Below are positions 37,255-48,100 of a DNA stretch of 64,000 nt, piece after piece. This stretch comes from Siphonodentalium dalli (taxonomy: Eukaryota; Mollusca; Scaphopoda; Gadilida; Siphonodentaliidae), in the NCBI GenBank assembly GCA_032622095.1, contig CP136066.1, forward strand, positions 112,925,319-112,989,318, in the 5' to 3' direction. Position 1 is the stretch's first letter, and every line of letters starts with the position of its first letter. Position numbers and translations under genes: made by a program. The notes below the pieces were generated by a model that saw nothing but the letters and a program-made list of their open reading frames with translations, did no database searches and was not told where the DNA came from.

Positions 37255-37389
37255 CTCGGAACACTGAGATAACTCATCACCTGTAGTGCTTCGTAGTTGA
37301 CTTTTGAAGTCTGTGGAGTCGCAAAATCGATCAAACGTAATCTGTTCTCCGGCTCCGAATCATAGAAATTGATCTGCTCAAACATTGCC
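37255..37389 (-). CDS. Candidate internal exon of an unrecognised protein
   Basis: On the minus strand a 135-base segment lies between TTAATTATAG and GTAATTG and has exactly one open frame. That frame starts with one base of a split codon and ends with two. It encodes 44 residues beginning AMFEQINFYDSEPENRLRL, then IDFATPQTSKVNYEALQVM and SYLSVP. The composition is that of a soluble globular protein, with balanced charge and no low complexity. This is unlike the surrounding repeat-derived frames. I do not recognise the family. Neighbouring exons were not found on either side, so the gene may have long introns running past the repeat blocks. It could also be an isolated exon left by duplication. 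It reads in the same direction as Vsx and lies about 18.5 kb upstream of Vsx exon 1. Confidence 0.55.
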
Positions 37390-38626
37390 CTATAATTAAA
37401 GGTTTGCTTATAGGAAGGAATTGATTAGATAAATGTGATACTGGCGATGACAACAGACCGGGTATGGTATCGGTTTGACAATGACTAACTAACAGTCGTC
37501 GAGGCAATTATATTTGCCAATACTGACAATATTTGTAAGGGTGCTATAATTTGTCACCAAAGATCTGTCCCAGAATTCTATTCCACAACTGGAACACTCG
37601 GTTATTCAGACATTGTCTTCCAGTTCTCAGTTCTCCCGACCGATGAGATCCCGCATTCTTCGAAGAATAGCCACATTTCGTCGGCTATGTCAATGTATAT
37701 GCCATCGGGCAATGCCCAACGACAATAATTTTGTCTGGTACTGCACAATTTTCTAAAGAGTCACGAATTTACATTTATTTTAATACGACTGAATTGACCA
37801 TTATACCATTATTCCATACCAATTAAAGTTTGCGGTTGGGTGTCAATGTTCGCAGAAATAAGTACTATAGGGTTTCTAGTTGGCCAGATCTAGCATTTTT
37901 GGCGTCAATTGCGTGTTACGGTTGGCTCAACTATTTTGAGATACGATTCCCGAACATTCATATACATGCATATATGTATTGAAATTAACCACGTACTACG
38001 ATGCTACGTGTATGTGCTGAAGCACAACACCGTTGCTGACATAGGACACTTAAGCATATTTTGAATTGCGATTCATCTCGCTACTGACGAAGTTGCATAT
38101 AACGTTATAGGCGAAGATAATTTGAACTATGCCACGTTTTATGCTGACGATATACAAACAAATGGAGTACCGTAGTACAAAAACCCTAGCGGTAAATGCC
38201 AACCCCACGAACCTGTGAACCCTACACTCAAAGGATGACAAATTGAGTCGTACTATACACGTGCAGTCCTCCGACTACTTTAAAAAAACAACATACCATT
38301 GGAGCGGTCAAATAAAGATATTGTCCCTAAAATTGTCTGTCCGGAGCAAAATGTACACATATATATATATAAGATAGTAGGATTGTTTCACAAATTATCG
38401 TAAACAATATATATTCCATAATATTCAATCGTATACATCACAGAACTACACGCATTGACGATATGAAGGGGGGTTTCGACAACAATTAATATTTTGTTTT
38501 GTGACCAGGCCAACAACTTCATTATAACCATTAAACTCATGTGCAATGAGCTCATAATATGCATGACGTGAAACACTGCCACAGGGGCGACTTACGACAG
38601 CGGAGAACATTGGATGGCCGTGTATC
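37390..38626. other. Stretch without recognised gene (possible intron of the 37255 exon's gene)
   Basis: No further exon was seen. A short AT dinucleotide tract lies near 38358. Frames at 38050-38241 and 38388-38637 carry no known motif. Confidence 0.45.
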
Positions 38627-39047
38627 ATTTCGGCCAATTTGGCCGTTTACTTCATGGCTGTTTTTCATCTGACGTGTGTGTCGGGATAAGACGTGTGTGT
38701 CGGGATAAATGATGTGGAGGATTTATGTAAATGTTAGCCCAAACTACATTTCCAAGTAACGATGGTTTTGTTGTTTATTTTGAGGAATAATACCGCGTCA
38801 GATGAATTCAGCCAAAATATGTTAACAGTTGTCGTGTCAAACATTCGCAGTAGGTTAGCGTTATTTAGTATTTGTGGATGTCCTTTAATATGGGGAAAAT
38901 AGACTACTGCGCTTGAACGAGCATGTGAATTTGTCGTTTTTAATGTATATCAATTTGATAATCAATAACAGAGGCATTCTCTGTCAAATAAGGTCGCTCT
39001 ATTTACGATACCAATTGGGGAACTTTGTAAATTAAATTACGCGTAAA

Positions 39048-39314
39048 TCAGCGTAAACATATACCTGCTGCAAATAGAGAAGGTGTCGGAATCGGCGTAC
39101 TCGCCCCAGGGCTAACTCGCCCCAATCGACGTGTGCCAACTCGGAATAAAAGGCCAGCTCGGAATAAAAAAAGTATACGGGGTGCTATATGGCGTTTGGT
39201 CCGTTGTTTCTCAATGAATATTATTGAAATTTGGTGTATATGTCCGGGCTGGGACATGGAATACAACAACGTTTGAATTGTTTTTAAATTTACAAATTTG
39301 TTGATTTTATTCAT
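39048..39314 (-). other. 88-codon open frame in left arm (twin of 43012-43278)
   Basis: From an ATG the frame encodes MNKINKFVNLKTIQTLLYSM and continues to PSLFAAGICLR, then stops. The twin frame in the right arm has the same length and differs at only a few residues (for example Leu for His and Cys for Arg). The C-terminal half comes from a CpG-rich segment with internal phrases (ATTCCGAGCTGG/ATTCCGAGTTGG and GGGGCGAGT twice) and looks repeat-derived. No domain is recognised. Because the arms are near-identical DNA, frame preservation is only weak evidence of coding. Confidence 0.3.
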
Positions 39315-40019
39315 TTTTTGTTCGTTCTGAAACCAGCTGAAACACACTATAAAGTGTATATAATATAATAACGAACACGAGACATACATAATTTATAAAC
39401 TGTTAACAAAAGATATCAAATTCAATACATGACAAAGATGACTCAGTGGAGTTTATAAAGTGAACATAAAAACATTGAGGTAAGAATCTTTTTAAGGAAG
39501 GCAACTTTATTTAATGATAATAAACACATAAATTAAAATAACAAACATGAGACATACATGATTTATAAACTGTTAACAGAAGATATCAAACTCAATACAT
39601 GACAAAGATGACTCAGTGAAGTTTATAAAGTGAACATAAAAATATTAAGGTAAGAATCTTTTTAAGCATTACTAAACCGTTTAGCACAGTCCACTTCACT
39701 CATCCGATCATCACCAAACTTCATATTTATCTTGATATTGATCTATCAGATGAGAGCTATCAAATATTTTTTTAATTTTATAGGAAAAAATGGTTGCCAG
39801 CGGCCATATTTCATTTACGTTATATGTTATCGCGTCATGTCTATATTTAGTATTACTTAGAAATTTCAGATTTCCAGATTCATAATTGCTCCATTGACTG
39901 TAACAGATGGAATTATTCCCCTCTTCGGATAGAGTGTCACTGAAACTTTATTTTGTCAGACTGTCTGTATAGTCACTGATTATATATGGCAATAATCTGT
40001 AATAAGATGTAGCACATTC

Positions 40020-40225
40020 TACAATTCTATGGTAGATAGTTCACGGCCGACCTGATGCATGCATCTTAGTTTTCTTGTTCTATATGTTGCGTTCACCCAT
40101 GGTGGAGGAAGAGGGAGAGGTCGCACTCGCACCGATGCAAAACCTTGATTTATGCGTCTATACAATACAAGAAATCTAAGATGCATGCATCAGGTCGGCC
40201 GTGAACTATCTACCATAGAATTGTT
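40020..40225. repeat. Short inverted repeat, about 55-bp arms
   Basis: CAATTCTATGGTAGATAG through CATGCATCTTAG (40022-40068) is repeated inverted at about 40173-40225, with a spacer of roughly 100 bases. The arms are nearly perfect. It sits just inside the left arm of the large inverted duplication and abuts the dispersed element at 40226. Confidence 0.88.
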
Positions 40226-40620
40226 GTAGCTATCGATTATACATTTTGGAACACCTGTCTGTATGTATGTGTGTATGCATGAATGCATGTCTGTACGTGT
40301 TATAGACTCTAATACTGCTCGACTGATCCGACTCGGATTTGGTATTTGTCGTGTCAACTTGACCTCGCTCATAGGCATGTTTCTGGACCTTGACCGATCC
40401 GACTAAAAATTTGTGTGTAGGACTACTTCGATCCCGGGAGCAATATGGACGGGTCCAATTTCACGTGGGACCATGTTCTCGAACGTGTTGATATAGGCAT
40501 GTTTCTGGACCAATTGAACAATAGTTTGGCCAGACGCTGTATATACTGGGTACTGTCCAGATGGAGGCGATCACAAAACAATCCCTAAATAGCCCGAACG
40601 AAGTCGAGTACATCAGCTAG
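40226..40620 (+). repeat. Dispersed element with GACGAAGTCG tail, copy A
   Basis: The element begins near a CATTTTGGAACACCTGTCTG phrase and ends CCCGAACGAAGTCGAGTACA followed by TCAGCTAG. The middle has GATCCGACTCGGATTTGG and twice GGCATGTTTCTGGACC. Copy C (43762-44092) shares start, middle and tail. No inverted ends are seen. The small tail hairpin followed by CTAG resembles a Helitron 3' end, but the other copies end in CTAC and CTAT, so that assignment is unsure. Confidence 0.65.
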
Positions 40621-41120
40621 TTTAATATATATTTTGGACATTTGTCTGTCTGTTTGCCTGTTAGCTATGGCCGGGAAAACTGCCGGACAGATTTGACGAA
40701 ATTTGATACCTAGGGGAAATTATTTCCAGGGAGTATTTTGGACGGGTCAAATCTTGATCCCGACCTGACTTTGACATTCAAAAAGATAAATTCAAGGTCA
40801 AATCTGGTAAAACGGAAGTATTTCAACGAAATTTAATACCTACTGTTACTTTTGTCCCAGGAGTGTTTCGGGTGGGTCAAATCATGACCCTGACCTGATC
40901 TTGACATTCAAAATTGTCAATTCAAGGTCAAATCGGGTAAAGCCGGGCGGATTTCGACGGGTACTTTTGTCGTGACTTTTGTCCGGGGAGTGTTTTGGAC
41001 GGGTCAAATCGTGACCCGACATGACGTTCACCTTTAAAATAGTCAACTCAAGGTTAAATCGCGAAATTCTCCGAAAATCAGAGGGGAACATCCCGGACGA
41101 AGTCGGGTCCACCAGCTACT
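40621..41120 (+). repeat. Dispersed element with GACGAAGTCG tail, copy B, with internal tandem core
   Basis: It starts directly where copy A ends, with an ATATATTTTGGACATTTGTCTG head, and ends CCCGGACGAAGTCGGG then TCCACCAGCTA. Inside, a unit of about 120-130 bp is repeated roughly three times (GAGTGTTTTGGACGGGTCAAATC, then GACATTCAAAATTGTCAATT, then CAAGGTCAAATCGGGTAAA). A fixed head and tail enclosing a variable tandem core mark it as a mobile-element family. Confidence 0.7.
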
Positions 41121-41361
41121 ATTATATATTTCTAGATTTAGTTACAAACTAAATACCTGTATATTGTACAAAGAAATGTTTGGCAAATATATCTGTATCA
41201 ATATTACCATACGGGTCATTAAAATAGATACGACGAAACAAATTTTGAAGGGTGCATGTATCAGGTAAATTTTTATATTTCAAATGATGACAGGAATGCG
41301 GAAAGTTGAAGTACCTACGTAATACTGGCTATCCGAATGAAGAGATATACATGTATATATA

Positions 41362-41890
41362 AACCAAAATAGAAGATGACTGCTGGCGAAAATGTTTTCC
41401 AAAATAATTCAAAGCATTCGATAGCTCCCATCTAGTTGACAACCCGAAGATCAATATGAAGTTTGGTGACTATCAGATGAGGGATATGTCTGTACAGTTG
41501 CTAAACAATTCAGTCATGCAAAAGAGGATCAAATAGTAAGATAGCAAATTGCTGCCTGTGGTAATGTTTTTTAACGAAATTCGGGAAAATTAGATTACTC
41601 TCACCCTGGTTATCCAGAAGATCATTGTGGAATCTGGTGACGATCGGACAAGGGGTGTCGTCTGTAGGATCAACCAAATTATTTAGCCATAAAAATAGTA
41701 AAATTCAAGATCACCGCTGGCAGTGATGTCTTCACAAGGACAGTTTGAGAACAAAATATGGCTCACATCTAGCGGTGACCCAAAATATCCACATGAGAAA
41801 AAGTTCTCCAATAAAAGCTGGCTGCAGGGTGCGCCAATTGATTCAAATTCGAAATTTAGCAGGGTGTACTGCTTGTGGCCATGTTTTCCC
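41362..41890. repeat. Second block of the AAATCCAAGATGGC tandem-core family
   Basis: About three degenerate units occur here, with GATAGCTCCCATCTAGTTG, GAAGATCAATATGAAGTTTG and ATCAGATGAGGGATATG as in the array at 32930-36540. It lies in the spacer of the large inverted duplication. Units are more diverged than in the main array. Confidence 0.7.
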
Positions 41891-43011
41891 CGCAAATTTG
41901 ATAGACTGATGGACAAAACCACTGAATCCGTTGAATCAATATACATGTATACATGGATTGATTTATATGCATTGTTATACACAGTACTGGTATATAAAGG
42001 TACTGAAAATAACAATATTACTAGTATACACAAAATAAACCATATATCATGGCTATGGGTTCTAATATCCGAATATGACAGCTGAGAACTTGGTGTGAAT
42101 TGAAGAGTGGTGGTGTCTCAATTATATGTAACCCTCCACGTTAGAAACATGCCATTAAATGTCATAAGTATAATCTAGCTTGAGGACAGAAGTTATCCAT
42201 AAAACCCCCCTTAATTCAACCAGGTCCTCGCGCGATGTATGGTCGATCACATGATGATCTAGGGGGGATTAGAATTGTTGTATAAAAACAGCACTGCATG
42301 TAAATATAAAATAAAATAGTGCTACATCTTATTACAGATTATTGCCATATATAATCAGTGACTATACAGACAGTCTGACAAAATAAAGTTTCAGTGACAC
42401 TCTATCCGAAGAGGGGAATAATTCCATCTGTTACAGTCAATGGAGCAATTATGAATCTGGAAAGGTGAAATTTCTAAGTAATACTAGATATCGACATGAC
42501 TCGATAACATATAACGTAAATGCAATATGACCGCTGGCGACCATTGTTTCCTATAAAATTAAAAAAATATTTGATAGCTCTCATCTGATAGATCAATATC
42601 AAGATAAATATGAAGTTTGGTGATGATCGGATGAGTGAAGTGGACTGTGCTAAACGGTTTAGTAATGCTTAAAAAGATTCTTACCTTAATATTTTTATGT
42701 TCACTTTATAAACTTCACTGAGTCATCTTTGTCATGTATTGAGTTTGATATCTTTTGTTAACAGTTTATAAATCATGTATGTCTCATGTTTGTTATTTTA
42801 ATTTATGTGTTTATAATCATTAAATAAAGTTGCATTCCTTAAAAAGATTCTTACCTCAATGTTTTTATGTTCACTTTATAAACTTCACTGAGTCATCTTT
42901 GTCATGTATTGAATTTTATATCTTTTGTTAACAGTTTATAAACTATGTATGTCTCGTGTTCGTTATTATATTATATACACGTTATAGTGTGTTTCAGAAC
43001 GAAAAAAGAAA

Positions 43012-43278
43012 ATGAATAAAATCAACAAATTTGTAAATTTAAAAACAATTCAAACGTTGTTGTATTCCATGTCCCAGCCCGGACATATACACCAAATTTC
43101 AATAATATTCATTGAGAAACAACGGACCAAACGCCATATAGCACCCCGTATACATTTTTTATTCCGAGCTGGCCTTTTATTCCGAGTTGGCACACGTCGA
43201 TTGGGGCGAGTTAGCCCTGGGGCGAGTACGCCGATTCCGACACCTTCTCTATTTGCAGCAGGTATACGTTTACGCTGA
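43012..43278 (+). other. 88-codon open frame in right arm (twin of 39048-39314)
   Basis: This is the inverted-duplicate partner of the left-arm frame, of equal length and with only a few residue differences. It starts MNKINKFVNLKTIQ and ends SLFAAGIRLR. No domain is recognised and no splice or expression signal is seen. It may be a fragment of a repeat-encoded protein or chance. Confidence 0.3.
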
Positions 43279-43761
43279 TTTACGCGTAATTTAATTTACA
43301 AAGTTCCCCAATTGGTATCGTAAATAGAGCGACCTTATTTGACAGAGAATGCCTCTGTTATTGATTATCAAGTTGCTATACATTAAAAACGACAAATTCA
43401 CATGCTCGTTCAAGCGCAGTAGTCTATTTTCCGCATGTTAAAGGACATCCACAAATACTATATAACGCTAACCTACTGCGAATGTTTGATACGACAACTG
43501 TTAACATATTTGGGCTGAATTCATCTGACGCGGTATTATTCCTCAAAATAAACAACAAAAACATCGTTACTTGGAAATGTAGTTTGGGCTAACATTTACA
43601 TAAATCCTCCACATTATTTATCCCGACACACACGTCAGATGAAAAACAGCCATGAAGTAAACGGCCAAATTGGCCGAAATAATGCAAGCACCAAATGCCC
43701 AACAAGACTCCTATAATTGGGAAAAACAAGCGTATCGTTCTTACATCGCAAACGTCTCTTC

Positions 43762-44092
43762 TCTCCAATATATATTTTGGAACTTTAGTCTGTATGTTTT
43801 TATATGTGCGTGTATGTATGTGTGTTATAGACTCGAAAACTGCTCAACCGATCCGACTCAAATTTGGTATGTAGGCCTACTTTGATCCCGTGAACAATAT
43901 GGGCGAGTCCAATTTCACGTGCGATCGTGTCCTTGACCTCGCTCATATAGGCATGTTTCTGGACCTCGACCGATCCAATTTCCCGTGCGACTGTGTCCTT
44001 GACCTTGGCGATAATCATATAGGCATGTTTTGGGACCGAAAGAATTCCCTAAATAGCCCGGACGAAGTCGGGCACATCAGCTATTTACACAT
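43762..44092 (+). repeat. Dispersed element with GACGAAGTCG tail, copy C
   Basis: The head is CCAATATATATTTTGGAAC; the middle has CCGATCCGACTCAAATTTGG, GGGCGAGTCCAATTTCACGTG and twice ATATAGGCATGTTT; the tail is CCCGGACGAAGTCGGGCACA followed by TCAGCTA. It lies just outside the right arm of the large inverted duplication, whereas copies A and B lie inside the spacer. Confidence 0.7.
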
Positions 44093-44633
44093 AATTTCGT
44101 ATTGTCAATTATGGATGTTCCGATGAAAAATCAACAAACTCGATGTTGTACAAAATACATTTCACATTTTGATTGTCAATGGAACTTGGAGTATCAGATG
44201 ACGTAATGATGTGATTCTATATATAATCAACTAAATGCTAATAGTGATATGATAGCGCAATGTATTACATTACATGTATGTACAATATATAATACATGGT
44301 GACACGGTTGGCACTAAATATGCATGTGTATTGGCTAGAATTTTGCACGAGATCATCAGAGCTAACTGGTGGTGGTTACGTCATTGCCGATCACAACCTA
44401 TTATCGATTTGATAGTTATGATTGCATCTAATCTAGTTGAAGATATGAACATTAAAGCATAAAATACGTGAGCATTAATGGTATACGGTGCATATATATG
44501 TTCTATCACACACTTTGTTTTCTCATAACGTTCACACACCAAGCCTACTTCAATGTGCCTCACCGAACATAGGAAATAGGATTTCAGTGAACAATTCAGT
44601 TGGGTTAATTTACTTTGATATGGGCTGTGGTGA

Positions 44634-44823
44634 ATATGGATATATGAGGTTCGGCACAGCGGCAATGTTATATATTGTATGCCTCCGAAACATGGCGAGC
44701 ATTGCTCTTAGAACATGCTTGGGACTATACAACACACCAGGCGCCTAAGAGCAATGCTCGCCATGTTTCGGAGGCATAAAATATATAACATTGCCGCTGT
44801 GCCGAACCTCATATATCCATATA
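44634..44823. repeat. Near-perfect long hairpin, 78-bp arms
   Basis: The left arm 44634-44711 (ATATGGATATATGAGGTTCG through CATTGCTCTTAG) is mirrored at 44745-44823 with one or two mismatches, around a 33-base loop. The stem includes GCCTCCGAAACATGGCGAGC. Transcribed, it would form a stable dsRNA-like stem. It may be a MITE or a very recent inverted duplication. No target duplication was identified. Confidence 0.92.
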
Positions 44824-44911
44824 TATAAAGATACCTTAAAAATGTGAATATAGTGTCCTAAGTGCGACGTCGGAATACAGCGGCCATTCGAGCTTCCTTT
44901 TTTGGGGTTGC

Positions 44912-45035
44912 TTCGGTGGCCGTGTGGTATTGACGTCGGACTTTGAGTCGCAAGGCGCGCTCGCCGTCGGGCCGGGGTTCGTATCCCACCCAATTTCAAA
45001 AATTTGCATTGTCTCAAAATTCAAATTTGTGGTGA
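44912..45035 (+). repeat. tRNA-like SINE head (or tRNA pseudogene)
   Basis: Internal RNA polymerase III promoter boxes are visible: an A-box-like TGGCCGTGTGG (about 44925) and a B-box-like GGTTCGTATCC (about 44981). They are about 56 bases apart, as in tRNA-Leu or tRNA-Ser types with a long variable arm. No matching acceptor stem can be drawn, and the sequence continues into an AT-rich body (AATTTCAAAAATTTGCATTG). This fits a tRNA-derived SINE better than a functional tRNA. Only one copy was seen in the window. Confidence 0.55.
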
Positions 45036-47313
45036 ATAGTTTATAACGTGGATGGCGATGCCGCTGGTGACGTGAAAACCGAAATTCCGCACTCATAGGC
45101 AACCCACACTAGTTTCGCTTGAAATTTCACACAGCACGAGATCAGAACAACGCCCAGCTATAAGACCAGATCCCGAATGCAGTTATTAAATTGCATTTAA
45201 TAGAGATCTAAGTGGTGAAACATCGCCAATTAAAACAGGTCCTTTTAATTACTGGACGAACGCAAGCATATGCCAACCTTTCGAGTGATTTAACAAGCGT
45301 GTGATCCTATAAATACCACCTGTCCCTCGGACAGGACCCAGATAATGTAATTGTATCATTTTAACTAATTTAGACACTTTCATCAATTCAGTGTTCATGT
45401 CCGAGGAAACTTGTGTTCCCGAATAACCATCCACTGCCAGCGGACGTCTACTTTTATGGCACTTGATGTTTTGAAAAAAGAATTCCCGATGTGCTATAAT
45501 TCTTGAATAATGACGGAGATACTGTTACAATTAGGTTATTGGCACGTGTAAACGGCTTTATATATCCATAATTAAGCCAGCTAGCATTCATCGAACGAGA
45601 TCTCAACAAAAATAATGATGTTGTGCGCTGAGGACACATCACTTAACTTTATTAGAAAGAAACACAAGAGGCCACAATTTGGCTCCATCAGCACGCCACA
45701 TCAATGCATATTGACATAAAACACACCCCGCCAATTACTAGCCCAAGGCTTGTATATTTATATAGCCATTATGTCGTGAAATTTATTTAAACCTTCTTAA
45801 GCCGACACACCCCGGGGTGTTGCAGCCTAATAGACCACGCGCGCGCTCCCATGCTGGGATGCTATTGGTGTCCTCTTCTCCACTTCAAGCGCCACAGCAA
45901 AGAAAATCGACAAAAGGAAATGTTTCATTATGGCAAATCAGTTTGTAACACAATTTGAGACATTTTATTGAGGACGAAATTCAATTGAACTGGAAACTTT
46001 TTTCAATTTGACTTTAGAGACGTCATCTTCAATGGCTCTGCACATGTCTGCGTCAATCCTTCAATGCCGAGCACAGCCACTTATAGGCGCTGAATTTAGA
46101 GTATTGACGTTCATCGTAAGGAGAATAACCACTCGGAGTGGAACCTTGGCGAGAATGACAGACATTTATGAGCAAGACGATGGTACCAGTAAATATACCT
46201 TGATCTGGAAGGTGCATAGCGCACCAGACTGCCATAAGCCGTCCAGTGATATCGAAGCACCTGGTTCTATCCCCGATGAGCGCGAATTGATGTTCCATGC
46301 AAAGAGTTCAATAAACATTCATTCATTCTTTTATCAAGCGTTATGATGAGCATTATATTAGGAATTAGTATAAGAACCTGCCGAACTGTGAATTTATTTC
46401 TTCCATGGTGCATTAGCATTCCATGTATTACTCACACGGGCAAATAGAGGAATGCGAAATCAGCGTATACTATCCAATTAGGTTTCAGATTACAATATCT
46501 TGTCGTTTGGAGCCTTAATATATAGTTTTTACCCAGCAATTCTCTCTTTCTCCCGGTTAAACGGGCGTTAAATTGACATTTGCATATTATTGCAGACAAA
46601 TGGGGCTGTTTTCTTCATTCGTTTTTGCATGAAGATCCCACGGCAAACTATAAGTACGACAACTATACCGGCTAGGTATGTTTTGACATAACTCCTCCCA
46701 AATAACATATGCTATATGTGGTAATCGTATTCTGTATTGTATTTGTAACGATTACAAATTTTGAAGTATTTGTATTGTATTCGTAATCACGACTGTCTGC
46801 CAGCTGAAATAAATAAAACATTTTTCATTGATCATTTTAATTTTTCGGTAGCCATTTGAAAAACTGATTTTGTTGAGGAAAACTCTTCATCAAACAACAC
46901 GACTGAAAAGATGAATCAGTATTTAGTGTTTATGTCGGTCAAATTATTGAAAATGTGGTTGAATAATATTTATGTTGTTTTATCTTGTTTTGGTCCTATA
47001 CACGAAGAAAATAGTTCTGCAAATGGCTACAAAAATATGCAATGGAAAATGTTTGATTTATTTTCTCGCAGACAGTAATGATTTCAGAAGGTAGACATTG
47101 TGTAGGCCCTAGTTGGATTCATAAACTTGTTTTTTTAAACCACTTTTTACATAATTATAACACATCTCTGCTACTGTGAGGGTTAACAGGTGTTGTTATA
47201 GTGCTATAGTATAGTATATATTAGTTATAGAGGGTAACGATTTCCTCTTCAAAGTGATAGTTTGAAATTAAGACTTTTGCAAATTCACGAAATATATAGA
47301 GGATCTCACATGA
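45036..47313. other. Stretch without recognised gene
   Basis: No exon with known motif was found. A region at 46190-46290 has a degenerate tRNA-like look (CGCACCAGACTGCCATAAGC and GGTTCTATCCCC) and may be a decayed SINE. Frames at 46008-46346 do not begin with ATG and show no domain. Confidence 0.45.
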
Positions 47314-47435
47314 GTCTCTATTTTATACGGAATTTATCAACCGAGTTCACTAAATTCGATTTGAGCCGAGGTTTACCGAGGTTCAAATAGAATTTAGTGG
47401 ACGAGGTTGATAAATTACGTATAAAATAGAACGAG
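47314..47435. repeat. Imperfect hairpin element, about 57-bp arms
   Basis: TCTATTTTATACGGAATTTA through TGAGCCGAGG is mirrored by CCGAGGTTCAAATAGAATTT through TACGTATAAAATAGA around a 4-base loop, at roughly 85-90% identity. The flanks GGATCTCACATGAG and CGAGTTTGAGATATC also partly pair. It has the form of a small foldback MITE. Confidence 0.78.
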
Positions 47436-47850
47436 TTTGAGATATCTTTTATCACATGATCAAATAAACGCGAAGCAACGTGAAGTATTCATCGAAAACA
47501 ACAATCATAAACTTCAACAATCGCAAGTCATTTAAATAATGGCGTGACGCCATTGCACGCGCTAATATTACACGTGTGTCTTACCAATAATTATGAAGCT
47601 GTTTTTGTGGGTTAATTATGTGATAAAAGGAGATCAGTTTTTTTTTGGTTTCTAATTTACAGCTGACTTAGTAACTCGTCGATTTTGTGATAAAGGTTCC
47701 ATAAACTGCCAACAAGATACCCATGTTCAAGATACTCAGGTTCTTGTAATATTAAAGAGATACACATGTTAATCAAACCTCACATTAAACGACAAAACAG
47801 AACACGCCGCCTATACCCATATCACAATGTTGCCGCCCAATCTGCAGCAA

Positions 47851-48100
47851 CCTGGGTAACTTTATCATACATGTGGGAGGGGCATGGGTAACTTTATCGT
47901 AGATGGGGAACATGGGTAACTTTATCGTACATGGGCGCATGGGTAACTTTATCGCACACGCTGCGGGACATGGGTAACATTATCGCACATGGGGAACGTG
48001 GGTATTATAACTTTATCATACATGGAGACAAGTTCAACTTTATTGTATATGGGAGACGTGGGTAAATGTATCATACATGGGGAACATGGTTGACTTCATC
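47851..48100. repeat. Minisatellite, about 28-32 bp unit, eight diverged copies
   Basis: The core CATGGGTAACTTTATCGTAC followed by ATGGGGAA recurs at least eight times with substitutions and small insertions (units near 47851, 47885, 47908, 47936, 47969, 47998, 48031 and 48057). No coding meaning is apparent. Confidence 0.88.

Larger units (their letters stand above)
38627..43680. repeat. Large inverted duplication, 1.4-kb arms
   Basis: The left arm (38627 to about 40021) reappears inverted at about 42319-43680. The outer tip is ATTTCGGCCAATTTGGCCG, itself nearly palindromic, on both sides. The arms match along their length with a few percent difference. The left arm also has an extra 19-bp repeat near 38680 (GACGTGTGTGTCGGGATAA twice). 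Each arm contains an internal duplication of about 150 bp (39385-39475 and 39545-39655 on the left, with counterparts on the right). The inner ends merge with tandem-core phrases of the AAGATGGC type. The spacer of about 2.3 kb holds other repeats. No clear target duplication was found at the tips. Confidence 0.9.

Noticed and set aside
43012-43278. Strong claim that the twin 88-codon frames encode a conserved protein
   Set aside because: The arms are near-identical DNA of recent origin, so equal frames need no selection, and half of the peptide derives from short internal repeats.
44912-45000. Functional tRNA-Leu or tRNA-Ser gene
   Set aside because: A- and B-box-like sequences are present, but the acceptor stem does not pair and the sequence runs on into an AT-rich tail. 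Called SINE-like instead.
46190-46290. Possible SINE or tRNA-like sequence (GCACCAGACTGCCATAAG with GGTTCTATCCCC)
   Set aside because: The B-box is imperfect, no A-box spacing is convincing, and no second copy is seen. Kept only as a remark.
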